The notes below the pieces were generated by a model, which saw only the letters and a list, made by a program, of their open reading frames with translations, was not told the origin of the DNA and did not search any database. Positions 10,239 through 18,084 of a stretch of 31,897 nt of DNA are shown here, in pieces. Both the position numbers and the translations under genes were made by a program. Origin of the DNA: a virus; IMG/VR virus record IMGVR_UViG_3300009009_000035, positions 1-31,897 of that record; one strand, written 5' to 3'. Position 1 is the stretch's first letter, and every line of letters starts with the position of its first letter.

Positions 10239-10721
10239 CTTGTCAATCATATCTATTAGATAGTCTTCAGGACTTTCTGTTTGTACTCTCTCAATTAAAT
10301 CAAATACAAACTCAGGAACATTAACCCCGACCTTAGTAAAGATAGATATCATATCTCTGTTCCTAGCATTGTTAGCATCCCATATACGCTTACGATCTTC
10401 CTTATTCTCATGAAACTTCTTCTCACCTTTATGATTCAATCTAGCACCAACCCACTCTTCAATAAAGTCATTTAACCATATTAGAGTCTCTTCATCAGTA
10501 ATTTGATTAATATAATCGAAGTCGTGATACTCTTGCTTAGCCTTACTAAAGAACCTCTTCTCTAATCCTGCGAGTCTCGTCGCTCCTCTTGTCGTTTTCT
10601 TGCTTGGCGCCACTGTCTTTTTCTCTTCGCTTGTAGCTTCTGTAGTTGTTGCTCTCTTATTTTTGTCCGCTTTTTGTACCCTGCTACTGCTCGTCTTATT
10701 TCTTTTTGATTTGTTTTCCAT
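10221..10721 (-). CDS. conserved phage protein with NNARNRD motif, unknown function
   Basis: Protein of 166 residues, last gene of the - strand block. Residues 1-52 are a low-complexity Lys/Thr/Ser leader. The folded part runs from about 53 to the end: FFSKAKQEYHDFDYI, then ETLIWLNDFIEEW, then NNARNRD (117-123). I recall this order (Y-D-Y, acidic helix, NNxRNRD) from unannotated proteins in many tailed phages; no function is known to me. I chose ATG at 10721 because AGGGAGG lies about 10 bases upstream; a TTG lies at 10730. Its first 160 bases overlap the preceding gene in another frame, which covers only the low-complexity leader. Its stop overlaps the holin stop on the other strand. Confidence 0.65.
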   Translation of the reverse strand: MENKSKRNKTSSSRVQKADKNKRATTTEATSEEKKTVAPSKKTTRGATRLAGLEKRFFSKAKQEYHDFDYINQITDEETLIWLNDFIEEWVGARLNHKGEKKFHENKEDRKRIWDANNARNRDMISIFTKVGVNVPEFVFDLIERVQTESPEDYLIDMIDKKNGKS

Positions 10722-10993
10722 ATATCCCAAGCCTCCCTGCTTGATGTTTTGATAATCCCAGATCCAATTATCTTAAATCTTTCCTTTAACTTTTTCCTTA
10801 AAGTTCTATATAGCGGTGTTGTTTTATTATTATCCTTATACCACTTAGCAACCATCCATATAACTGCTAGTATGTTTGTAGGAAAATCCCCCTGTGTTAC
10901 ACCTAGTTCCATTAGAACATCATCTATTTCTTCCCATTGTATCCGCTCAGAATCTTCTAAACTCCTAGCGAGTTCTTCTAATACATCGTCCAT
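10562..10993 (-). CDS. unknown protein with basic C-terminal tail
   Basis: Protein of 143 residues. The N-terminal 35 are acidic (MDDVLEELARSLEDSERIQW), followed by a middle helix pair around residues 38-75 with an apolar stretch (FPTNILAVIWMVAKWY). From about residue 75 it is strongly basic, ending in an Arg/Gln-rich helix (KRKRQWRQARKRQEE). The ATG overlaps the protease stop (TAATG). The last 160 bases overlap the following gene in the -1 frame. A basic tail suggests nucleic-acid contact, but that is a guess. It may also supply the N-terminus of a frameshifted fusion with the downstream frame (see findings). Confidence 0.55.
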   Translation of the reverse strand: MDDVLEELARSLEDSERIQWEEIDDVLMELGVTQGDFPTNILAVIWMVAKWYKDNNKTTPLYRTLRKKLKERFKIIGSGIIKTSSREAWDIWKTNQKEIRRAVAGYKKRTKIREQQLQKLQAKRKRQWRQARKRQEERRDSQD

Positions 10994-11673
10994 TAGTATC
11001 CCCAGAGTATAGACTTAGCTCCGATGGTAGGCCCAATTATTATGGAGTTAAAAGATACACCAGAGTTAACACCGATAACAACTAACTTACCTTCTACTGT
11101 TATCAGAACAGGACCGCCGCTTTGTCCCTTGTAGATTGGACCACCAGTAAAAGCCATTCTAAAAAAGTAATTACCTGAGTACTTAATAAGAGGACAGAAT
11201 AATTTCTCCCCACTAGGAAATCCACAAGCAGCAGCTATACCAAGCTTTTGAAAATCATTAAAGTATTTACCTTCCCAATCCACCTCATAGGATGAGAACT
11301 CAGAGAAGTCACCACGTAGAAGGGCAATGTCTCGTAACCCTTCCATAGATACAGCACTAACATTATTAGTAATAAAATTACCATCAACATCGGAGATAAA
11401 CAAAGGTTGAGGATCTACTCGATTTAATATATCATCTACACAGTGAGCTGCAGTTAAAGCAAAGTCCTTACTAATAACTACACCAGAACAGATAAAAGAG
11501 TACTCGCTTGTTCCCATTCTAATTATAGGACTTAGTTTACCTGTTGATACTGGATTGAAAGCTGGTACAATATAAGGCTCTACTCTTTCTTCTGAGGTCA
11601 TGAAAACATACCCCAAGTAAGTAGCGATGATGAAGGCTGTTAATGATAGGATACGTGTAATAGATGCTAGCAT
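10993..11673 (-). CDS. trypsin-like (S1) serine protease, membrane-anchored
   Basis: Protein of 226 residues. Residues 1-24 form an uncleaved-looking signal anchor (ITRILSLTAFIIATYLGYVF). A chymotrypsin-fold domain follows with all three catalytic residues: His77 in LTAAHC, Asp115 in LRDIALLR and Ser185 in GQSGGP. Cys62 and Cys78 would form the usual disulfide beside the histidine. The residue six before the serine, which sets the specificity pocket, is Pro179 by simple count rather than Asp, so trypsin-like cleavage after Lys/Arg is not predicted. An anchored domain with a disulfide implies a periplasmic location. It lies between an endonuclease and the last two genes of the block. Target unknown; maturation or lysis roles are possible. 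Confidence 0.88.
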   Translation of the reverse strand: MLASITRILSLTAFIIATYLGYVFMTSEERVEPYIVPAFNPVSTGKLSPIIRMGTSEYSFICSGVVISKDFALTAAHCVDDILNRVDPQPLFISDVDGNFITNNVSAVSMEGLRDIALLRGDFSEFSSYEVDWEGKYFNDFQKLGIAAACGFPSGEKLFCPLIKYSGNYFFRMAFTGGPIYKGQSGGPVLITVEGKLVVIGVNSGVSFNSIIIGPTIGAKSILWGY

Positions 11674-11752
11674 GTATAGGATTCCTTTCCTTATATGTAC
11701 ATATATAATACGAACCTAACATGCTATAAGTATACTATTTCTTTTTACGTTC

Positions 11753-12565
11753 TTACGAACTTGACAATATCTCAGCCTTTAATGCAAGTATCTCCTCTAG
11801 TGTTTTTCTGTAACCTATGTATTTACCTTTCCAGGTAAAAGAGAATCCACCATTATTTACTTTTGATATCCCTTTCATAGGATTTTCCTCTCTTAACGGT
11901 ATAACTAAACCCGGTTTTTTCTTAGACAGGAAAGTGTACCCCTTATGTTGTGTCCTATTTTCTTTACCGTGAATAACGCTACTTATATTAGCCGAACATA
12001 AACCCAAGTCTTTAGCGCAATCAGTAATACAAACATACTCTTTTGACTCTCCAGTTTTTATATTAATAGCTACAACACCATGAAGCTCCCCATTCAACCT
12101 TCTCTTCTCGTACATAGCTTCCCTAGCGGCCCTTCTTCTTGGAGTATCTACCCCTTTTCTAACCTTGGATAAATTTGCGCAATGTTCCTTTGTAAACTTT
12201 TTACCTTTAAATACACCAGGTCTACCTCTATTACGTTCTGCCATCTTCCTTATAGTTTCTGGGTTTAGTTTACCAGGACCATCTCCTCCTAGTTGTATGT
12301 TGTACCCGTAAGGTCTTACAGTATTATGTTTACTAATAAGCTCTCTCTCCATTAGGTTTAGTTCATCAATAGTATTGGCTTTATGTAACACAGATACCTC
12401 AAAATTATCTTTGCCATATTTAATTATAGCTTTTTTTATAAGCGATACTCCACGCCTTTCTACACCGTTAAAGTGATACCTGATTCTGTCTAGGTAATTT
12501 TTTTGTACCGTTTGTCCTATGTACATCTTACCATTAATTTTATTCTTTATACAATAAACTACCAC
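11753..12565 (-). CDS. GIY-YIG homing endonuclease with NUMOD domains
   Basis: Protein of 270 residues starting at GTG. The GIY-YIG nuclease domain is at residues 1-95: VVYCIKNKINGKMYIGQT gives the two motif halves, and the expected Arg and Glu follow (YLDRIRYHF, NLMERELI). NUMOD3-like DNA-binding motifs are at about 100-145 (LNPETIRKMAERNRG, FTKEHCANLSKVRKG). A NUMOD1/ENR1-like helix-turn-helix is at about 165-215 (VVAINIKTGESKEYVCITD followed by NISSVIHG). Such proteins cut a site in phage DNA that lacks their gene, and their own gene is copied in during repair. Flanking genes are intact, so it is free-standing rather than intron-borne. Confidence 0.9.
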   Translation of the reverse strand: MVVYCIKNKINGKMYIGQTVQKNYLDRIRYHFNGVERRGVSLIKKAIIKYGKDNFEVSVLHKANTIDELNLMERELISKHNTVRPYGYNIQLGGDGPGKLNPETIRKMAERNRGRPGVFKGKKFTKEHCANLSKVRKGVDTPRRRAAREAMYEKRRLNGELHGVVAINIKTGESKEYVCITDCAKDLGLCSANISSVIHGKENRTQHKGYTFLSKKKPGLVIPLREENPMKGISKVNNGGFSFTWKGKYIGYRKTLEEILALKAEILSSS

Positions 12566-12570
12566 AGAAT

Positions 12571-12924
12571 CTATTCCTTTTTAGCTCGCTTACTAGCTCT
12601 AGTTTTTTTCCTTACTCCATTTTCTTTTGCTGTCTTTTCATCATGGCATTTATGGCAAAGTCTCCAGAAAAGATCAGGGCTATCAGGAAACATACGATCA
12701 ATGTATTCGTCAAAAGAAACAAACCCTCTTTCAGGATCTACCACGGGAACAACATGGTCCATAGCAAAGTCCTTACGTGGACCTTCATGTCCGCATCCAG
12801 GATTCTCACAACGATATAACCCACGTTCAACTCTCGACCTCTTCTCAGCTTGACCACGTGTGGGCCATCTGTAACTAGCTCGCCTTAATGTATTAATTAT
12901 AAATTGTTTCTTTCTACTATCCAT
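12571..12924 (-). CDS. HNH endonuclease
   Basis: Small HNH nuclease of 117 residues. Zinc ligands are Cys39 and Cys44 (CENPGC) and Cys90/Cys93 (LCHKCH). The catalytic core is AMDHVVPV (Asp56, His57), with a second His at 94 followed by DEKT. The loop DPERGFVSFDEYIDRMF matches small free-standing phage HNH proteins. The C-terminus is a basic tail. The ATG overlaps the end of the zinc-ribbon gene by 8 bases and the GIY-YIG gene starts 5 bases after its stop. It may be a homing nuclease or take part in phage DNA processing; the sequence does not decide. Confidence 0.85.
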   Translation of the reverse strand: MDSRKKQFIINTLRRASYRWPTRGQAEKRSRVERGLYRCENPGCGHEGPRKDFAMDHVVPVVDPERGFVSFDEYIDRMFPDSPDLFWRLCHKCHDEKTAKENGVRKKTRASKRAKKE

Positions 12925-13180
12925 TTACTTTCTTCCTATATCCACAGCAGTCACAGGTATGAAATGTCCTACCGACTACTTCTACTATTTTAATCTCACC
13001 CTTACCACACTCCGTACACATTAATGGTTCCGGTTCTTTAACTTCTATTTTAGTTTTCTTTATGTGCCCAGTCTTTTCTAAACTTCTAACCTGCCTTTGC
13101 AAGTCTCGTATTTGTTTATCAGCTTCTCTTAACTTACCTCTGTAAAACTCTTCGGAATTACGCTCTTTCTTTTTTGGCAT
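12917..13180 (-). CDS. small zinc-ribbon protein with coiled coil
   Basis: Protein of 87 residues. A charged coiled-coil segment (about 8-36, EFYRGKLREADKQIRDLQRQ) precedes a zinc ribbon formed by Cys55-x2-Cys58 (CTEC) and Cys76-x2-Cys79 (CDCC). Proteins of this build may bind DNA or RNA polymerase; nothing here identifies the partner. It overlaps the metallopeptidase gene upstream by 23 bases and the HNH gene downstream by 8, so the three are probably translated together. Confidence 0.65.
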   Translation of the reverse strand: MPKKKERNSEEFYRGKLREADKQIRDLQRQVRSLEKTGHIKKTKIEVKEPEPLMCTECGKGEIKIVEVVGRTFHTCDCCGYRKKVNG

Positions 13181-13697
13181 ACTTCTCCGCTAACTGTCTC
13201 CTCTTTACATCCACTTCCTTAAGGTTAGGAAACTCACCCCTAAGGTAGTATTGCCTATATACCCAGATATCCAACTGTCTTTCTAGTTCTAGGACGTTCT
13301 TCTTTATTTTAATACCAAGTTCTGTAATAATAAATTCCCAATACTTTGTATCGTACTTTTCCATTTCGTATATCAGCTTACGCTGTGGCTTCGGTATTGG
13401 CGGCTGGTCAGCTTTCTTGTAGCTCTCGGCTATAAGAGCATCAATGAGAGCTTGAGAGTCTTGGCGGCCTCTATAAACCCATGACAAGTGGTGTCCCAGC
13501 TCATGTATCATTTTTAATATTAGTTCTGTCTTTGTGGTTCTACTGTCGTAGAATACTACCATCTCTGATGTATAACTATTAAGGACTGTGATGTGGGCTC
13601 CGTCTGTATCACCACGCTTATGTCTTCGGTAGTGGATGTTTACTCCAAGACCTTTGGCATACTGCTCTAAGCGTTTGATTTCCTCGGATCTAGTCAT
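13158..13697 (-). CDS. putative zinc metallopeptidase (HELGH)
   Basis: Protein of 179 residues with one clear zinc motif, LKMIHELGHHLSW (His65, Glu66, His69). The surroundings resemble ImmA/IrrE-like or other small HExxH peptidases: a beta strand before it (EMVVFYD) and a helix carrying the motif. The third ligand is not obvious; an acidic residue in YEMEKYDTKYWE (about 110-121) is a candidate. There is no signal peptide, so it would act in the cytoplasm. In ImmA/IrrE proteins this motif cleaves repressors; here the substrate is unknown. It could also be a structural zinc site. Confidence 0.65.
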   Translation of the reverse strand: MTRSEEIKRLEQYAKGLGVNIHYRRHKRGDTDGAHITVLNSYTSEMVVFYDSRTTKTELILKMIHELGHHLSWVYRGRQDSQALIDALIAESYKKADQPPIPKPQRKLIYEMEKYDTKYWEFIITELGIKIKKNVLELERQLDIWVYRQYYLRGEFPNLKEVDVKRRQLAEKYAKKERA

Positions 13698-13721
13698 GTA
13701 ATATGTCCCTTATATAATATG

Positions 13722-14135
13722 TTAATCCCACCAGTATGTAATACGTTTGTTTAGAATGGAGGTAAATAGTCTAAGGTCTTGTTTTAATTGTATATTTGCT
13801 ATTTCTATTCTATGTTTATACAGCGATTTATTTTGTACACTCCATTGAAACTTGTTATTCTCTTTGGTAGGGAGGCTGAACTCAATAAGAGATTCAGTAG
13901 GCTTGTGATACTTATTTTTAGATAACCTATTTAATGCTTCTATAGCTATTTTAATATCCCTATGTTGACGCTTAGTGTACTTATGATGACCGTTTACAAA
14001 TATAGATTGCTCCATTAACTTAAGAGCGGCTATATTTAGTTCTAAATAAAACCCGTAGTCCCAAGTCCTAAAGCGGTGGATGATTGGTATGAAGGCCACC
14101 CACTTTGTTATATATTCTTTTAGTCTATCAAGCAC
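13722..14135 (-). CDS. conserved phage protein ending in WWD, unknown function
   Basis: Protein of 137 residues starting at GTG, overlapping the end of the phosphoesterase gene by 16 bases. It begins with an aromatic segment (KEYITKWVAFIPIIHRFRTWDYGF). A helical region follows with a HHKYTKRQHRDIKIAIEALNRL stretch, and it ends RITYWWD. I recall small phage proteins with the same WWD ending and central K-R-H-x-R-D pattern, but no function. There are no export or metal motifs. Confidence 0.6.
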   Translation of the reverse strand: MLDRLKEYITKWVAFIPIIHRFRTWDYGFYLELNIAALKLMEQSIFVNGHHKYTKRQHRDIKIAIEALNRLSKNKYHKPTESLIEFSLPTKENNKFQWSVQNKSLYKHRIEIANIQLKQDLRLFTSILNKRITYWWD

Positions 14136-15643
14136 GTAAACTTCCCATTGATAAGATTTATAAGTTGCCTACTTCCGTCAGGATAAATAAGACAGTGAGT
14201 ATTCATCCAAGAACTAGGGGCTCCTATCCCATAGTCAGGCTTTAATGGTGTACTTGTACCGACACAGTAAGCTTCCCTCAGGATCTGAGGTGTGTGGGAA
14301 TGTCCGTATACAATATCACCATAGCTAGATTCCATAGCTGCGATGGAACCTCTAGCTCCATTAGGACCCTTGTCTCCGTGCGCCCCTAGCTGAACACCAC
14401 CTACAACGTAACCCTCATCCCTCTTTAGCCAATGTACATTTAAACTACCCTTTGTTTTTTTAGTGTACCACTCCAAAGGATTATTACCCTCGATCATAGC
14501 GTTAGCTAACTGTAATCCTAGCTGATGGTTATGTGGGTGCTTTATGTACCGTGCTTCAGATAAGTATCTTTCTAAATGTTCATCGTGGTTAGACTTAACA
14601 ATCACTAGCTGTCTTTTGTTTGATAGCTCAACTAGGTCAGAAACATAATCGTCAAGTTCTTTCTTGAGGCTTAACATACCATTGTTAGCTTTAATTGCCA
14701 ACACAGCTTGCTTACCTTTGTCATGGTGTGATATGCTATACCCATCGAAAACATCATGCATAATCCACGTACGTATCTTAAGTTTATCAGATAACTTTAG
14801 AGTTTCGCGCTTAACTATAGGGCAAGTCTTACCACTATGCCAATCACCTAACACTAGCTTGGCGTCTACTCTTTTGTGTTTTGTTCCATAGTACTTTGTA
14901 CCTAGATCAATAAACGCACCAGAACTATCAGCGGTGATTTGCCTAAAGTGGTAGTACCCATTCCTATCAAGCTCAACAATTACAGCCCCCATAGTATGAT
15001 CCGATGTAGCAATGTAGCTTCTCTTATCTATTAAAGTCATAGAGCCATAGTTAGGTAGAGTAATAGAACCTGTTGACATAATAGCATGTGGCATCTTATC
15101 ATTAGTAGTAGCGACATACTTTAGTGTACGTTTAGTTCCTGCTGTGATAGACGTACCATTACGTCGCCCTACACGATTAAGTCCTGATGTAGTGTCCACT
15201 GTTCTAGAAGCTGATCTAATACCTAAGATACTGCAGCTTTCATTTAGTTTAGTGTCCGTCAAAACAAACCTTCTACCTTTTAACATAGGGTCAATACTAA
15301 TCTTCTGCGCATTATCTTGAGCAGGGATAAGGATTAACTCAGCCTTATGCTTAGCGCAGAATGTGTCAATACTTTTTAAGAACTTACTATCTACCTTAGC
15401 TCCAGTCACCACTGTAGATATAACAAATACTTTATTGTTAGGGATTGAAGCGGACTTAAGGTCTCTAATATCTAAGAGATCATGTAGCTTCTTAAGCTCT
15501 AAGTGTAGCTCTTCGATTGTACCGAAGTGGTTACGTATTCGATCCTTACTAATACCAATATTAATTAGGTCGGACCTAGATGGTAGTTGACCAGTTCTAG
15601 TCACAAACTTACTAGCCTCTTTTAATATCTGTTGCTTCTGCAT
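14120..15643 (-). CDS. calcineurin-like metallophosphoesterase (T5 A1-like) with N-terminal HTH
   Basis: Protein of 507 residues. Residues 1-50 resemble a small helix-turn-helix repeat found in phage nucleases (GQLPSRSDLINIGISKDRIRNHFG). A middle region of unknown fold follows. The C-terminal half is a two-metal phosphoesterase: GDWHSG (Asp267, His269), HDVFDGY (Asp297), KSNHDEH (Asn352, His353, Asp354), LGAHGD (His422) and YGHSHTP (His448, His450). These match the Mre11/SbcD-type order D-x-H, D, N-H-D, H, GHxH. Phage relatives such as T5 A1 act in DNA transfer or host DNA degradation. An SD (GGGAGG) lies just upstream of the ATG. It follows the polymerase and likely processes DNA. Confidence 0.82.
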   Translation of the reverse strand: MQKQQILKEASKFVTRTGQLPSRSDLINIGISKDRIRNHFGTIEELHLELKKLHDLLDIRDLKSASIPNNKVFVISTVVTGAKVDSKFLKSIDTFCAKHKAELILIPAQDNAQKISIDPMLKGRRFVLTDTKLNESCSILGIRSASRTVDTTSGLNRVGRRNGTSITAGTKRTLKYVATTNDKMPHAIMSTGSITLPNYGSMTLIDKRSYIATSDHTMGAVIVELDRNGYYHFRQITADSSGAFIDLGTKYYGTKHKRVDAKLVLGDWHSGKTCPIVKRETLKLSDKLKIRTWIMHDVFDGYSISHHDKGKQAVLAIKANNGMLSLKKELDDYVSDLVELSNKRQLVIVKSNHDEHLERYLSEARYIKHPHNHQLGLQLANAMIEGNNPLEWYTKKTKGSLNVHWLKRDEGYVVGGVQLGAHGDKGPNGARGSIAAMESSYGDIVYGHSHTPQILREAYCVGTSTPLKPDYGIGAPSSWMNTHCLIYPDGSRQLINLINGKFTCLID

Positions 15644-15842
15644 ATTCCTCCCTACACTTATGTAATCTATTTTCTAATCTTATCTGAGCTTCTAGGGCAT
15701 CCTCAAACAATACCCTAATAGCTAAGTAATTATTATACCTAGCTATTCTAAGTTTAAACTCCCTAACTTCTTCAATAAGAGAGGGTAGTTCCTTTAACTC
15801 TTGCTTTAGATTATTAACTTTGCGAAAATCTATTACAGTCAT
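15612..15842 (-). CDS. small coiled-coil protein, unknown function
   Basis: Protein of about 76 residues, mostly charged helix (KVNNLKQELKELPSLIEEVR; LEAQIRLENRLHKCREEY). It overlaps the phosphoesterase start by 32 bases. The start is uncertain: ATG at 15842 is listed because the residues after it look like coding helix. In-frame ATG at 15890 and TTG at 15902 would overlap the polymerase end, and none has a clear SD. It lies between polymerase and phosphoesterase, so a replication accessory role is possible but not shown. Confidence 0.5.
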   Translation of the reverse strand: MTVIDFRKVNNLKQELKELPSLIEEVREFKLRIARYNNYLAIRVLFEDALEAQIRLENRLHKCREEYAEATDIKRG

Positions 15843-15873
15843 ACATACTATACGACTGACATGACCATAAAGT

Positions 15874-18084
15874 CTACTTACATTCTCCATAACTATTACC
15901 AATAATAGGAGTGGCTTTTAGTTTAATAGGATCTAAGGTAACCGCGTTCTCCATAGCCCACTTAATAATCTCAGCCGCTACTTCTGCCTGGTCTTCTCTA
16001 ACCTCAATGATCTGTTCATCATGTATAGTCATAACAATCCTAGCATCAATGTTATTCTCTTTGAATGTTCTGTTAGTTAACATCATAGCTCTGTTCATAA
16101 CATGACCTGCTGTACCTTGGATCTGAAAGTTAACGGCATTGTTCATTAGGTTTTTAAAACGCCTACGCTCTTCGGATAATCCCTTTGATCTCGCCCACTT
16201 AGCATCTAGTAGTTGGTGACCGTATGCATCGAACATACCTTTAGCTTCATATAAATGTCTTACCCTACCGAACATAGTCTTGACATAACCTTTAGTACAA
16301 GCGTCGTAGTGTGAAGTCTCAATGAACTTACGAATACCAGGGAACGCATCGAGGTAACCCTCTAATAATTTGTTAGCTTCTTCTACTTCACAGTTTAATA
16401 CTTCAGCAATACGGTAACCACCAGCTCCATAGAACGCAGCTAAACTGTACGTTTTGGTTCTGTTACGAATAGCTTTATCAACATTACCTAAGTAGTTAGG
16501 ATCATCTTTGAAAGCTGATAGGTGATTTAATTTAAACTGTTTAATTGCAATAGCTGAGTAGAAATCTTTACCAGTAACAAAGATATCAATAAGATCAGGA
16601 TCTCCCGATACATATGCAGCAATGTGAGGTTCAAGAGAACTAAAGTCCGACCCAATTAATTTATACCCAGGCTTAGCTATGATACTATCACGAACACAAT
16701 TTACATACTTATCTACAATGCTACCTGTATTCTGAGGGGCTGGTGCGTTCTGAAGATTAGGATTACGACTAGCAAACCTACCTGATGTTGTACCGAATTG
16801 TAGAAAGCTAGTGTATATCTTACCGTTAATAGCCCGTTCCAACATACCATCTAAGTAAGTACCCTTCATCTTATTAATAGTATTGATGTCTCGTAACTTA
16901 TTAACCCACGTGTAGTCTTTAGCAACACTCTCCAAGAAAGCATCATCCACTTGAGGTTCACCTGTCTCTGTTTTGTTTAATGGATCTAAGCCTAACTTAT
17001 CAAAGAACAACCATTTAAGTTGAGCCTTACTACTTAAGTTAAATATATATTCTTTCTCTGTCTTATTAAAATGCAGTAGTCTTTGAGCTTCTTCAACTGG
17101 ACCTGTGAGTTCTGATACTTCACTCTTCATCCACGCTTTAAACTCATGTTGTAATTCTGTCTCAACTTGTAACAACTCAATTGCTTTCTTAGACACAGAA
17201 GTAATCTCACCAAGCCCTATGATCTTAGCATAGGCTTTAGGGAAATTACCAGTAGGTTTAATAGGAAAGTTCTCGTTTAAATAAGTAAGCTCATACTCCT
17301 CGATAAGAGTATTTAGTTCCCGCATTACTTCGTCTTCTAACTTTTTAAGATCAACCTCAGCATCTCTGCTCATGGAACTTAATAGCTCAGTGTCTAATGT
17401 AACACCAGACATCTTCATAGGAATAGTTACCTCACGATACAAGGGCATAACCTCATCTTCGTAGAAGAACTCTAATAGCTTTTCCTTCTCTAGTTTTCTG
17501 GAGTATAAATTAAATAACTTATGAGTGAGCATAACATCGTGCGCACAATATTTACCTAACACTTCTGTATCAGCTTTATACATTTCCATATTAGCCTTAG
17601 TGGTAGATCCACCATTAGCTTTGATGTTCTCATACAACTCTTGTTGTGCAAGGTCAGCCCCTTCACCGAACTCTTTAATAGCAAGGTCCTTTAATCCGAA
17701 AGGCGGCTCCTCATCTACGGTATGTTTCATTAGGATAGTATCAGCATAAACATTAGGAGTAAGATCTACCCCAGTGTTAGCTTTATAAACAAGAACATCG
17801 TATATAATATTATGACCTAGCAATTTAGATTGAGCTAGTAATTGATTTAATACAGTGTACGCTTCTTCAGTAGACTCACCAAAAAAATAAGATCCGTCCT
17901 TAGATCTGATAGGTATGTAGTATGCTTCGTCCTCATGCAAGGCTAAACCTATACCATAGATATTAGCCTTCACCTCATCAACACTATCAGTCTCTAAGTC
18001 AAATGCTAAGATTCCTTGATTTGATTTTAGGAAATCAACTAGATCATTTAGTTCCTGGATAGTATTAATAATTACATGAGTCAC
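15874..18084 (-). CDS. polA: family A DNA polymerase (T7-like) with 3'-5' exonuclease
   Basis: Replicative polymerase of 736 residues, GTG start with AGAGG 7 bases upstream. The exonuclease domain (about 1-200) has FDLETD (Asp29, Glu31), GHNIIYD (Asp96) and the Exo III motif Y-x3-D (Tyr179, Asp183). The polymerase domain has motif A DFSSLE (Asp480, Glu485), motif B R540-N-R-T-K544 followed by the YG pair (552-553), and motif C HDE (688-690). Counting from Lys544, the residue at the E. coli Pol I Phe762 position is Leu548. Length and layout match T7 gp5-type enzymes; there is no 5'-3' nuclease domain. It sits one gene downstream of the primase-helicase, forming the core replisome. Confidence 0.95.
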   Translation of the reverse strand: MTHVIINTIQELNDLVDFLKSNQGILAFDLETDSVDEVKANIYGIGLALHEDEAYYIPIRSKDGSYFFGESTEEAYTVLNQLLAQSKLLGHNIIYDVLVYKANTGVDLTPNVYADTILMKHTVDEEPPFGLKDLAIKEFGEGADLAQQELYENIKANGGSTTKANMEMYKADTEVLGKYCAHDVMLTHKLFNLYSRKLEKEKLLEFFYEDEVMPLYREVTIPMKMSGVTLDTELLSSMSRDAEVDLKKLEDEVMRELNTLIEEYELTYLNENFPIKPTGNFPKAYAKIIGLGEITSVSKKAIELLQVETELQHEFKAWMKSEVSELTGPVEEAQRLLHFNKTEKEYIFNLSSKAQLKWLFFDKLGLDPLNKTETGEPQVDDAFLESVAKDYTWVNKLRDINTINKMKGTYLDGMLERAINGKIYTSFLQFGTTSGRFASRNPNLQNAPAPQNTGSIVDKYVNCVRDSIIAKPGYKLIGSDFSSLEPHIAAYVSGDPDLIDIFVTGKDFYSAIAIKQFKLNHLSAFKDDPNYLGNVDKAIRNRTKTYSLAAFYGAGGYRIAEVLNCEVEEANKLLEGYLDAFPGIRKFIETSHYDACTKGYVKTMFGRVRHLYEAKGMFDAYGHQLLDAKWARSKGLSEERRRFKNLMNNAVNFQIQGTAGHVMNRAMMLTNRTFKENNIDARIVMTIHDEQIIEVREDQAEVAAEIIKWAMENAVTLDPIKLKATPIIGNSYGECK

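Noticed and set aside
10749-11012. 87-codon + strand frame opposite the overlapping gene pair
   Set aside because: Isolated, no SD, antisense to two supported genes.
11674-11752. Possible promoter before the trypsin-like protease
   Set aside because: TATACT and TATTAT boxes occur, but no matching -35 at the right distance; AT-rich spacer is enough to explain them.
11753-12565. GIY-YIG gene as part of a group I intron
   Set aside because: Both flanking genes are complete, with no split coding sequence, so no intron is implied.
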